A stretch of 64,000 nucleotides of DNA from contig CM018605.1 in the NCBI GenBank assembly GCA_009192285.1, positions 2,211,247 through 2,275,246 of the forward strand, in the 5' to 3' direction. A program made the position numbers and the translations under genes. Origin of the DNA: Morchella semilibera (Eukaryota; Ascomycota; Pezizomycetes; Pezizales; Morchellaceae). Under the pieces are notes generated by a model that saw only the letters and a program-made list of their open reading frames with translations, had not been told where the DNA came from and ran no database searches. Positions within the stretch are counted from its first letter, which is position 1. Each line of letters starts with the position of its first letter. Positions 11,897 to 22,779 of the stretch are shown here, piece after piece.

Positions 11897-14800
11897 TTAA
11901 TCGCCATTTTGCCTAGACGCACCCTCTGTACTTTGCGCCAACTTCCCGAAGAACTCGGCCAGCGATTCCCAAGGCTTCTCATGGTGAGGCCAAAAACGCC
12001 AGGCAATATACCTTAAGATTGTTAGATACATTACTAGATGGTTTGATAATAAACTCACCAAAGGTCTCTGTACTCTGTTGTCCCTTTCTTCTCGATGGTA
12101 TTAATAAATTTCCCCACAGCAAGAAGTCCTTCTTTCAAAACTTTAAGTCTCATGTTCTTGTCGAGCTTCTTTACGTTCTCTAGCTCCCTCAGTTTGCTAC
12201 GAACAGGTCGTAGTTTTTTCTATAATAATTATTAGCTTTATATTTGCGTACAATATCGCTGCCGGTGATCTTACCCTAGCCGCAGATTCAGCTGCGGTGA
12301 GTGGTCTCTTCTCCTCAGGAACCTCCCCATTTTTCTGTTCATCCTTCTTGGGAGAGGTTTGTAGTGAAGTTTTTGGTTTCCTTCTTTCTCTACCGCCTGC
12401 CTCTTCGTGTCTGTGTCGTCTTGTAGACGACTCCTTTTTTTCCGATGACCGATGCTTCTCAGGTGATCGGTGTTTTTCTGTTACGATAACGGTTGATTTA
12501 TACTTGTAACGTTTGGGATTCGGCGCAGGAGAAGCTGAAGCAGATACTCTATCTTTCTTGCTAATCCGGTCGACCGCAGATGCGCCATTCCGTTTGTGTC
12601 TGGAATTCGTATCCGGAGATCTCCTATGTGACTGGCTGGTAGGTGCATCACCTCCGAAACGCTCCCTCAAAACACTGAGCAGATAATCAGCCCTCCGAAC
12701 AAGGTGGACTGCACCAGGCGATTTGGCGGTGGATTCAGCCCTGCCCCTCTCCTCTTTTTTATCGACACGATGCTCTTCAAGAAAGAATTTCCCTTGCATA
12801 TCAAGCTCGGGATCGTCACGGATCGCAACCCAAGCACCATAACCATGTTTGGCGATACCAACGCAAAGCATGGCATCTTCGCGAGCACCCCACTCACAAG
12901 ACCAGTTATGTACGGACTTGACATCATTAATGCGGAATTTCGACCGATCTGGGCAAAGGGAGACAGCTTTTCTAAGATCCTTCAATTCTTTGGGTCTTTG
13001 AACAATTGTTTCAGCGTTCAACTTCTTGGTACCCTTGTAATCGAATAATATCGCTTTCTTTTCTTTCTTTCCGATACCGTCATCGAATGTTGACCGATGC
13101 CTCTGGATTTCGATCTCACTTAACGCGACCAAGTCTGCAATTGTTGATTTGATCACCTCTGGATCGCGATTAGCTAATCCAGAGTCGTTAATGATATCGT
13201 TCCAGCACTCATCTAGACAGCCATAGCGACCATAAGCTCTATAGAGATTCCTAATTTCACGTTCGCTTAGCGGTCTCATGGGATCTTCGTCAGGTTCATC
13301 ATCACTATAGTCAGCCCTTGCAGCTGAAAGCTCCTTGGCCCGCCGTTTGGCTGACCGGCCTTCTGGTTCGCCATTCACAATACCCCTGCGTTTCCGTTTT
13401 GTACTCATCTCAATTTGTTCATTGAGAAACTCTTCCTCCTAGATTTCAACAATTAGTCAGAGCAAATAAGAATCGATAGGTAGGCACTACCTCTTGCACT
13501 TTTTCTGCACCCTTGATCGCATCTAGCTCCTCTTTCGGGATGATATCGTCCCAAGACACCTCCGCCTTAAAATCTGTAACTTCAAATTGCTTCAAGAAAT
13601 CATCGCCTCCTTCACCACCTAAACCAGGCTCTACCTGGGTAATATGATCTTCTGCATTGAGTAAAATATCATCGATTTTCAGTTCCTCGAGCTTCTTCTG
13701 GTTATCTGTTGCTTCAAACATCTTGGAAGCACGTGCCTTGATGAAATTAGTCTATGCCCAATCAATTCTGAAGGCTATTCATACTTTGAGGATGGCAGAA
13801 AGTTCTGCAGACTCTAGCTTGTCCTTTTTTTTGACCTTGTCCGTGATACCTTTATCAGTGACGCCGAGAGAGATTACCAGATGCTCCAAGATCATCTTAT
13901 TCCGAGCGCGCTCTAGAACTTCTTCTTCAATAGTATCTAAAAAAAGAAAGCTGTTATTTATCATTCCCGGATTGAAAGGGGAGGAAGCAAATTACTTTTA
14001 GATACCAGCCTGTAAACCATAACATGCGATTTCTGTCCAATACGATGGGCACGAGCCATGGCTTGCAAATCTGCTTGAGGATTCCAGTCTGAATCAAAAA
14101 GAACGACAGTATCTGCTGTCATCAAGTTTATACCAAGTCCCCCTGCTCGAGTACTGAGTAGAAAGCAAAAATCGGGGCTGTCCTTGGCATTAAAATGATC
14201 AATCGCGATCCGACGAGGTCCAGCAGCTATTGTGCCGTCGAGGCGTTGATAAGCATATCCTTTAAGATTTAGATAATCCGCTAAAATGTCTAGCATTTGA
14301 ACCATTTGACTGAATATCAAAACACGATGGTTATCCGCTTTAAGTTTTGTGAGCAACTGATCAAGGAGAACCATCTTGCCACTACTCATAATCAAAGCTT
14401 TAAGGACATCTTCGCGTTTTGTACTGCCTTGCAGTATTCGATCCTCTGCGGATGGGAACATGAACGGGTGATTGCTGGCCTTCTTCAATTCCATGACAAT
14501 GTTTAATAATGACTGCTTCGGGCCTGTGGCTCCAGCATTCAAAGCTGCGTAATTTCTGGTGATAATATTTTTGTAATATTCCGTCTGGATATCTGAGAGT
14601 TCGACACGAATTATTTTTTCCGTCTTTCCCGGGAGTGACTTTTCGACAGACTTTTTGACCCGCCTAAGCATATAGGGCTTCAACGTTTCTTGTAACGCTT
14701 CGATTTGTCGAGCAGCATCTGCGGATTGAAGGTCGACGTCGTTATCGATTTGAATCCTCCCAGGCATGAGAAAGTCTACTAGCGCGCCAAGCTCTTTCAG

Positions 14801-17507
14801 ATTGTTCTGCAAAGGTGTACCCGTTATAAGTAGTCGACTAGGTGCTTTGAAGTCGTTTAACTTATCATAGAGAGCAGAGTCCTTATTCTTGAGTCGATGG
14901 GCTTCATCAACTGCAAGAAATTGCCATTTGATTTGCTGCAGAATATTGGCGTCGTTTAGGATGTACTCATAGGTGGTAACCATGCAATTAAACTTAGTCT
15001 TCTTGGGATTGCCATCGACAAACATCTCATACTCGCGTAATACCTCTCGCGCCTTACCAGAGCCAGTATAAACGATAAAGTTCATATCTGGTGCCCAGTT
15101 TTCAAGCGTTTCCGCCCAGGAAGGGACAGTGGATAAGGGTACAACAACTAAGAATGGACCATGTTGAGCCCGATCATGTCGGAGCTGAAATTTGCACAAA
15201 TCAGTTTATACTACGAAACTTAGATAGGTCTTTCAACTACTTACCCAACTCATAAAGGCCACTGTCTGGACTGTTTTCCCCAGTCCCATTTCGTCCGCAA
15301 GTATGCCGTTATTGCCCTTTGTCCAGTTATATGCCAGCCAGTTGAGGCCCTTCATCTGAAAGTCTCGTAATTCACCACCCTTGATATAGCTTGGTTGAGT
15401 GTCAAGTTTTTTGGTAACTTCGGCGAGTGCCTGTATCAGTTTCGGACTTCTTTGATAGTGGTGCGGAATTCGTCCGATCCCAGTATTTATCGATCTGTTC
15501 TTGGGCGATTTTAGAAACAAGGTCCTCGTCCTCCCATGTACAACAGTCGTATGGAAGGCGTTTCCCTATATCCATAGAATTAACACATCGAGGTGATTCA
15601 CAAAGAAAAAGGACTTCAAACATTTTATCATATACTGTAACCCCTCACCATGACCTTGGTGGCCAATTACCCTCTCCACGATAACATACTCTGCAATTGC
15701 ATCACGTTCACGTTCACGATCAAGGTCCATCGCCTCAATTTCTTCTCTTGTTGTGTTCGAGCTGATCCGCATATAGTAATCTTGTTCGACTACCTTTCTC
15801 ATGTAGTTATCTAACTTTCTTATCCCTTTGTAGTCGACCAAATTTTCGTATAACTCCCATGTTGCATGATAATGTGAAAGTCCTTGCCATTTTATCTACT
15901 TGAGCTTAGTACTGGAATACTCAATGAACGCAGAGTTCTAGGGAAAACTTACATGGAACTCAAGGTCGGCGCGTTTGTAAAGAGGTTTTGAGGTATCTTG
16001 ATCTTGTTAGAGGCAGAAGCAAAGGCTTTTAAGATAAGAACATACCTATGCCCTCCCGGGGCCTGTGGTCTAGAACAAGGTCTATTCCAGGGCCAGCATC
16101 CGGCTCTGGCTCTAGATATTCATAGCCTGGGGTAGCATCCTCCTCCTCGAAGTCATCCTCATCATCTTCATTATAATTTGTTACCCTCCCAGCTCGACGG
16201 GTGGAGAAACGAACTTCGGCCGGGGGGGTGTCGGTGGTAGGTGCGACGCGTCGTCTCTTTTTGCGTGACTTGTGGGAAGGCCGGACTCCGTACTCATCCT
16301 CGCTTTCATCTTCATCAGTTGAATTGTATTCATGCACTGGAGAAGGAAGTTTAGATGCTGAACAATAAGATCAATAAAATCTCTTTTTAGAGGTTATCTT
16401 AGGAGCGCTAACCTTTGGATGATTTTGTAGGGGCAGACTTTCGCCTTTTACGTGAGCGACTGCTTTTTGGTTCCGAGTCATCTGACTCTGAACTTGAGCT
16501 ATCAATCTGTTAAATATATTAGATGCGTTTTTCAGATTGACTCAAGGCATATGATCAGCGGGAAGAGGATGGTTACAGTCAGTCGTGCGGTCGGGCGAGC
16601 TCGTTCCTAGAAGCAATTGGTCAATATGATGCATTATAGGACGGTTTAGATAAGAATTACACTTCTGCGTAGGCCATATAGGTCTGGATTCTCGTTGTAA
16701 TCATCCGCAACTCTAATCTTTGTGGTCTTCCGTGGGTCTTTTGTAGACTTCACGGTGCTCTCGTATCCATTGTCTTCAACTGGCTCCTCAAGCGGTGTTT
16801 CTATTTCGTAGTCTCCATCTTCTGATTGACCTTCTACATCATCATCTGACGAATTGTCCGAGCTAACTTCCTCCTCCTCCTCATGGTTCGATTCGGGAGT
16901 CGACACCGACTCCTGTTGTGGTGTATGCCCCTCTCCTGCATCTGACAAGCCAGCCTCGCTTTCCGAAGAGTTTTCCGGGCTAGATGCATGGTTTACAATA
17001 GGGTATGAAGTGTCCGGGGGGGACGTGACGAAACCTGGGTCGTCCGGGGGAGACGGGATAACCACGCTACCTTCTATGATTGAGAGTCAGCACCACTATC
17101 AAGCCCACAAGCCACGTAGAAAGCGGCGGAAAGCTGCCAAAGGTCATCACGAGTGAGGCGACAAAAACGATTGTATCAGGCAGGAGATAGAGGCACTAGA
17201 CGATGCAGGAAGAGGTTTCGGGGATGCAGGACTCGATATTAATGATAGCTCGAGATGGAAGGTAGCGGAGGGTGAAAGAAGTCTTGGAAAGGTCACAGGT
17301 AAAAACAAAAGATAAAAGTGGGACAGTAACGTTACCTGCTTCAGCAGGCACGTTTTGAGGGTGGCATGCAAGGGAATGGCCATCGGGTACCTTTGGGGAT
17401 AGATTCAAGATGGAGGGACGAGCGAGCGGGATGCACGAGGATGACAAGAATTTTTGCAACAACAACGCGCGAAACACGATAGAAAAAAAAGGAGACCCAC
17501 CAGACAT
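11897..17507 (-). CDS. CHD1: CHD1-type chromodomain helicase DNA-binding protein
   Basis: ATP-dependent nucleosome spacing enzyme acting with transcription elongation. About 1500 residues over 14 exons: 17507-17501, 17073-16661, 16606-16577, 16506-16413, 16336-16046, 16002-15953, 15895-15622, 15565-15245, 15184-13996, 13936-13785, 13736-13491, 13438-12275, 12219-12059, 12011-11897. Order: acidic N-terminus with [11 protein letters not shown]-like motif (here [10 protein letters not shown]); tandem chromodomains ([15 protein letters not shown] then [12 protein letters not shown], joined across an intron); SNF2 ATPase with [28 protein letters not shown] and [29 protein letters not shown]-like DNA-binding region with [12 protein letters not shown]-terminal CHD1 helical domain with [12 protein letters not shown]. 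The ATG sits in a 7-nt first exon giving M-S-E-G-S, inferred from splice signals. One extra nucleotide is needed near 15440-15465 to keep the frame between chromodomain 2 and the ATPase. Confidence 0.93.
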
Positions 17508-20500
17508 GGTTCGAAGCTCGACTAGACGATCCGAATATAAATACGGTATCGCTATGGCGCACTTTATGGTGAGAAGATATTTCGTGCGAGGTTGCAGGTG
17601 GTTGGGTGATGAAGGACGGTAGGAGGTTGTGGTGGTTGCGGGAAGGAGTTGTGGGGGTTAGGGTGGGCGACCGACGTAGGTATGTACTGTACCCAGCAGC
17701 TGGGTGAAGGGAAGGGGAGAGCAACTACACCAGGAGGAGCAGGAGAGAGACAGACACTAGCCAATACTAGACCTAATATCTGAGTCAGCATAATTCTCTA
17801 GTCTTGTATCAGCCGCATCTTATCAGATTAGATCTCCTCGTCTCACAATCAATACATGTACTCAGGATCACCACATGTACTTTAGAGTGTGTCAAAGCTC
17901 ATATTGCTATCCTGTTCACTCAACCCGTGAATCTGACAACAAGCCCAGTATACGCTTTAAAAATCCGTTCATCGCTCGTTTACATATAATCTCTCACCTC
18001 TAACATACCGGCCACCATATATACTTCCTCCCAGATAGTTATTATTCATAGACATGCCTACCACTACTCGCTTCCATCTTCTTCGATCAGCCAATAATCA
18101 CTATGTGTGCGGTCGCGTGGTGCGCTTATTTCTCCCATAGCTGCTATCAAGTACTCCCAAATAACGGCAGCTGCTGATAGACTGTCTTGCCCGGATATAG
18201 CCCCTTGTGCACACGATTATCATACTTGTTGAGATAGTTGGCCTAGCACAACTGGCCTTTCAGTTCAGTTTACATTTTGCTGCAAAACCAATTTTAACCA
18301 TGATGGTTACGAACGCGGTGCGATTGTTCTCTCCAAGGTGAAATCAAATCGTGATCGAAAGCTTACGCCGTAACTCAATGTCTGGCAGTAGGTACTCGGC
18401 GGAGTAGCAGATACTGTTGCCCAAATCGTGTCCTCTGTACAAGCAAGATCTCTCCAAAGGCCCTTGGACTCCTCCAAAAAGGATGGCATCTCGATAGAAA
18501 TTCACGATTTAAACGAAAAGGGTCCTCTGCCGAGTCATCGGGGAGACCTTACCGGTACTTCAACAGGTTTTGATTTTGAGAGATGGATCAGATTCATGGC
18601 ATGGGGTATTTGATTTTAGCTTGCTCTGCAACTAGATAGGATAGCGGAATAACGAAAGAACAGGTTTAATAATGGCGCCAGTGTCATTCTCATGGTTTGA
18701 ATTTCTCTCTGAGGCCTTTCCCATAACACTGGAAAACAGAACCAGCCCTGCTTTATTACGCGTTCTTCTTGACCAGGTGGTTTTTTCCCCTATCTGTAAG
18801 TTCGTGCAATTGGGCAGATATTATTTACACATCTTACTAACAAAATCCCTGTAGCCTTGGCAATCTTCTTTGTTTATATGACACTTGCAGAAGGGGGAGG
18901 AAAAAAGGCAATGGCACGAAAATTCAGTGTTGCTTATATTCCCGTTTTGTAAGAATCCCACTCCTCTCCAATTTGTACATGGTTTTAACCAAAGATTAAA
19001 ACAGAAAAGTCAATTATATTATTTGGCCAGCTGTCCAAATAATTAATTTCCGTCTTGTCCCTCTTGCCCTACAATTGGTCCGTCCTCTATTATTTCTATT
19101 GAATATCCTGTAAGCTTACAGTCAATATAGCCATTTGCGTCCACCGTCGGCATTGCATGGAATACATACCTTTCGCTAACAAACGATACCTCCGATAATT
19201 GATCTTAAAGTCGACCCCTATTTGTCAGGCGTTTGCTACGGATAAGAGACCTGTTCATTGGCCGCTGCATCAAACCTTCATTTTTACCGGATACCAACTA
19301 TTTATAGATAACTCTGCCTAGGGGTTGTTTGTTTAGTTTATAGTGACCTTTATGACCTTCTATGCTTGATCTTTGAGGCATGAAGTGGTTGAAATGTTAA
19401 AAACAATGAAGGTAGGGAATTACAAAAATGGAAAAAAATAATAATATACATACATGTAGTATCACATTTGAGGTGCCAATATTTGTGATTGTAGTGACCG
19501 CTGAACTTGAAGTTTTTATTTTCAAATAGCAGTCCCAAATACACAAATCTGTCACTCGGACTGACCATGTGTCTTTGGACATATGGTATACCAGTATTAC
19601 ATGTAGGCCCTAAGCCTTATGGTCCACTATTCTAAGCGTGGGAGATTATTGTAGCCATTCCTTTTAGATATCGAATTTCACGTGACTATCGATATGTGGC
19701 GGAGAGCAGCATCGGTTGGCTGACCGTAACGTTCGCGAGCCTTCACAGGATATCACTCGGTCCAATCGTTGAGGCTCCGAACTGGAATTGCCACTTTTTA
19801 AGCCGCTCAAAATGAATGGCTTTGATTGCGGCATATAAGTCGGAACAGGGCGCCTTGTGACACCCTAGGTTCACCGAATACAATAATTTGGAGGGTTGAT
19901 GGATCTAAGCGCTTGCGCGGTTCTTGCCTAGTAGTCGTTTTTGACTGAAACCTACTACATATGTGTGCGTATGTAACTAGATATGATTATATTCGCCGCT
20001 CTAACATGTTCGAGTTCTAACTGATGCTATTATCCTATAGGCGCGGAAGAGGGGATAATAAGTAGCATGGGATCGTGAATTAAACCAGGACCTTAATAGC
20101 AATACCCACTGCAGTGTCATGGCAACCAGTGAAAACCACTGCTTTTTAGGCCCACGACTAAACTGAGTGCGGATCACTCGAGTCGGGGGCTTTTGTGGGG
20201 CGCCGAGGCCTTGTGGCGAGTACCCAGGGCTGCCTTGAAAACCGCGGAGGGGATAAAGTACTAGTACCCTTAAATGCAGGTTAGGCACTCGAGTCTAGGT
20301 TAGAGTTCCAGTTTCCGCGCGAATCGGTGAGATACATGCAGTCTTAGATCTGCCACCGCATTTAAGCGTATCATAAGCCGGGACGTGATCCGCCTTATAA
20401 ATGAGGCATGTGTGGCCTGAATGCTATGTGTGTATTATCAGGTATAGGGGTTTTGTTTCAGAATTGTCACAAGAATTTACCAGAGAAATATAAACATGTA

Positions 20501-20801
20501 TTCAGACTAACTTTCAGGGGTTGTTATACACTTATATGTTGTAGTGGCAAACCGAAACAAGTCCACCCCGGGTTAAGGCAATGACCGAGAAATGCGGAAG
20601 TAAAAATCAAGGCATGCATGTTAGATAAAGGCTAATAAGAAGACCAGGAAACACATAATACAATAGCAAGCTTGATAACGATCCTTTGAACGACCCAATT
20701 TCCACGGAGGAGCTGCATATAGCTCCTCGGTTCCGTCAAGCATAAAACATTAATCCAGCGATACAAGAGCACAACTTCACAGCAAAAACCCAAAAGTATA
20801 C
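17508..20801. other. gene-free region
   Basis: About 3.3 kb upstream of CHD1 and downstream of the NPC2 gene. Short open frames only, none resembling a known family; base composition is AT-rich with scattered ACATGTA motifs. Probably contains the CHD1 promoter and 5' leader (the first 200 bp). Confidence 0.6.
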
Positions 20802-21479
20802 TTAACGGGTGAATATGACTTGGCCAACGAGACAAGTGATAGGTTCGCCGTCTTCCAGGTATGCGTTTGCGGCGACGTTGTATTTTCCCTGAAGAACCGT
20901 TGTTAACAATAGTCGTGGGAGTGACAGAGAAGCGCAGGATCCATGTGCGCTACACAGTTACACATGATATTGTTGGGATAAGGGGTGTGTGCTACTTACA
21001 GGGGGAACCTGCTTCGGGATATCGACGACCTTGGTCAAAATCATCCTTTCTGCTTTGATGGGGCACTCAAGGTCGACTTCGTCAACGTGGTCGCAGAGGT
21101 CGAGTGTCTCTTTGATGAGAGTGATAAGGCCGTATTTGACAGTTACTTCAACCTGAGCACCCTTTTCCACAGACCTGTGGAGAGTACCAGAGGCCTCGAT
21201 AGTGAGCGGTTGTCCGCTAGAACCCGGGTTAGTATATTGCGGCTAATAATTATTATTATTGCAGGCGACAAACGGAACAGGTGGGTTTGGGACTAAATCA
21301 ACTTTATCGATGGTCAAGATATCATCGGAGGTAGGTCCGCAGTGATATAGAGGAGACTCTCCAGGGACCTTTGCACCGGTTTGGGCTGATGGGTTTGAGT
21401 TTCCGGCCAACTGCTGGAAGAAGTTCGAGGCAGTGGCCGACGCGACGAACACGGAAAGAACAACAGCGGTGAGTTTCAT
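20802..21479 (-). CDS. NPC2: NPC2/ML-domain phosphatidylglycerol/phosphatidylinositol transfer protein
   Basis: Small secretory-pathway or vacuolar lipid-binding protein of the ML (MD-2-related) family, which moves sterols or phosphoinositides. Three exons, 21479-21274, 21216-21000 and 20888-20802, give 169 residues, the usual length. A signal peptide is clear (MKLTAVVLSVFVASATA). The mature part has YHCGPTSDDILTIDKVDL, then GQPLTIEASGTLHRSVEKG, VTVKYGLITLIKETLDLCD, VDLECPIKAERMILTKVVDI and the ending PGKYNVAANAYLEDG then ITCLVGQVIF, matching the fungal family including its paired cysteines. The first intron (57 nt) uses GTTTGT with branch CTAAC. The gene is divergent from NDUFS5, with starts 401 bp apart. 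Confidence 0.93.
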
Positions 21480-21880
21480 GATATAGTTTGAATATATAGT
21501 CGAAAGGGTTTTAGGGATAAATATGAGGGTTTCGTACGTATACGTGAAGAGAGGAACAAGCGGAGGAGGATGAAGAGGAAGGAAGAGGTGAGGAGGAAAG
21601 CAGCGGGTAACCACACTGATATTGTATCTTAATCCTGGCAGGGGAAGCCGAAGTGTGACCAGTGACGCCACTACAGTACTAGTAGGGTGCATCTCAGTCA
21701 GACCCGCAGCAGTGCCAACCTTCGCCAAGCCTCCCGCTACACTGCAGCTCTTGGCAATCAAAGTGCGATAATTGCAGACAGCTCGACGTAGGTACTCAAT
21801 CACTTTCTAATCCCCGAGACGTTTCAATCGCTACTAGTGCACAAGACTTGTCTTTTGATACTCGAAAAACGCGAAACACC

Positions 21881-22464
21881 ATGGCTTCTGGTTACGGTCT
21901 TCATGGCGGTACGTAGGCCCCTCCTTCCCCCGCCTTTCGTTCCGGAAGGTGCTCTCAATGGATAAGGGGGAACTGATCACATTGGCCTATAGGAGTCGGC
22001 AGAGTATTATGCCCCGCCTGAGGCTATACGATCTGAACTGACAGGAATGTATCATCACAGTGTTTTCCATTCTGGCAAGACATGTTGGCGTGCTACGTTA
22101 GGAGTACAAACTCTGGAAGCGATGAGGGAAAGTGGAAGTGCGCCCCCCAGCATGACGACTACTACGAGTGTCTTCACCACAAAAAGGAGGTTAGTGAATA
22201 ATAGTTACTCCCTCTACTTCTACGTAGGCCCGGTAGAAGAGGGACAGCTATCTCGGGTGACATGGTGGGGGGGGGGGGGGTTCGGGCGAATTTACACTAA
22301 TATTTTGCTCTAATTCCTAGCTTGCGAAAGCAAAGGCCATTCAATCTGCATATATTCGCCGCGCGAAGACCGATCCTGATTTTGCTTCTGGGACCCGACC
22401 TGAAGGCGAGTCAGACGTCAAAAAGCCTGGGACTATTAGGCTCAAAGTAAGGTTCTTATCATGA
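21881..22464 (+). CDS. NDUFS5: NADH:ubiquinone oxidoreductase subunit NDUFS5 (15 kDa, twin CX9C)
   Basis: Accessory subunit of respiratory complex I on the intermembrane-space side, imported and oxidised by the Mia40 route. Four exons, 21881-21908, 21993-22003, 22061-22189 and 22321-22464, give 103 residues. Twin CX9C motifs are complete: CFPFWQDMLAC and CAPQHDDYYEC, followed by LHHKKE as in the family. MASGYGLHGG at the start is also typical of fungal homologues. The second exon is only 11 nt. The third intron contains a G14 run (22267-22280). The end is uncertain: a GTAAGG at 22447 could be a donor leading to one more exon, in which case the last residues VRFLS would be wrong. Confidence 0.85.
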
Positions 22465-22779
22465 CGAGGATTGAAGGGGCATCAACGAGTGCGGAACCAG
22501 GTGATATTAGTATCTGTGATGCGTAAAGGTATACACATGTGAATAAGCATTCTAAACCACCTCAATTGAATGACGTACACATCGCTTCACGGGGCCGTTG
22601 AGTTCGAGGCCTACAGTAAATCTAAAATGCAGGGTTTCAATAATAGGATTATATTTTTCAAGACCAAACCAAACTCCAGTTTACATGCAATTACTTGAAA
22701 CAGGAATGTGATGTCAATGGCACAGGCAATCGTGTGCATCCAGGTAGGTTAAAGAAGGAAAACGCCAAACTGCCCCAAT
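22465..22779. other. convergent 3' intergenic gap
   Basis: Short gap between the convergent NDUFS5 and SLD3 genes. No feature seen apart from probable 3' ends of both transcripts. Confidence 0.5.

Noticed and set aside
13737-13784. A 33-nt intron in CHD1 (13752-13784)
   Set aside because: A downstream acceptor giving a 48-nt intron with branch CTAAT fits the protein family better (ILK directly joined to [10 protein letters not shown]), so the ultra-short intron is not needed.
15386-15443. 58-nt intron to repair the CHD1 frame
   Set aside because: Weak donor and it would remove the family-conserved QPS before [11 protein letters not shown]; kept only as an alternative in the finding.
17141-17160. 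ATG upstream of CHD1 exon 2 as start (frame beginning MTFGS)
   Set aside because: Runs into a stop before the conserved exon; the 7-nt exon at 17507 gives a continuous frame.
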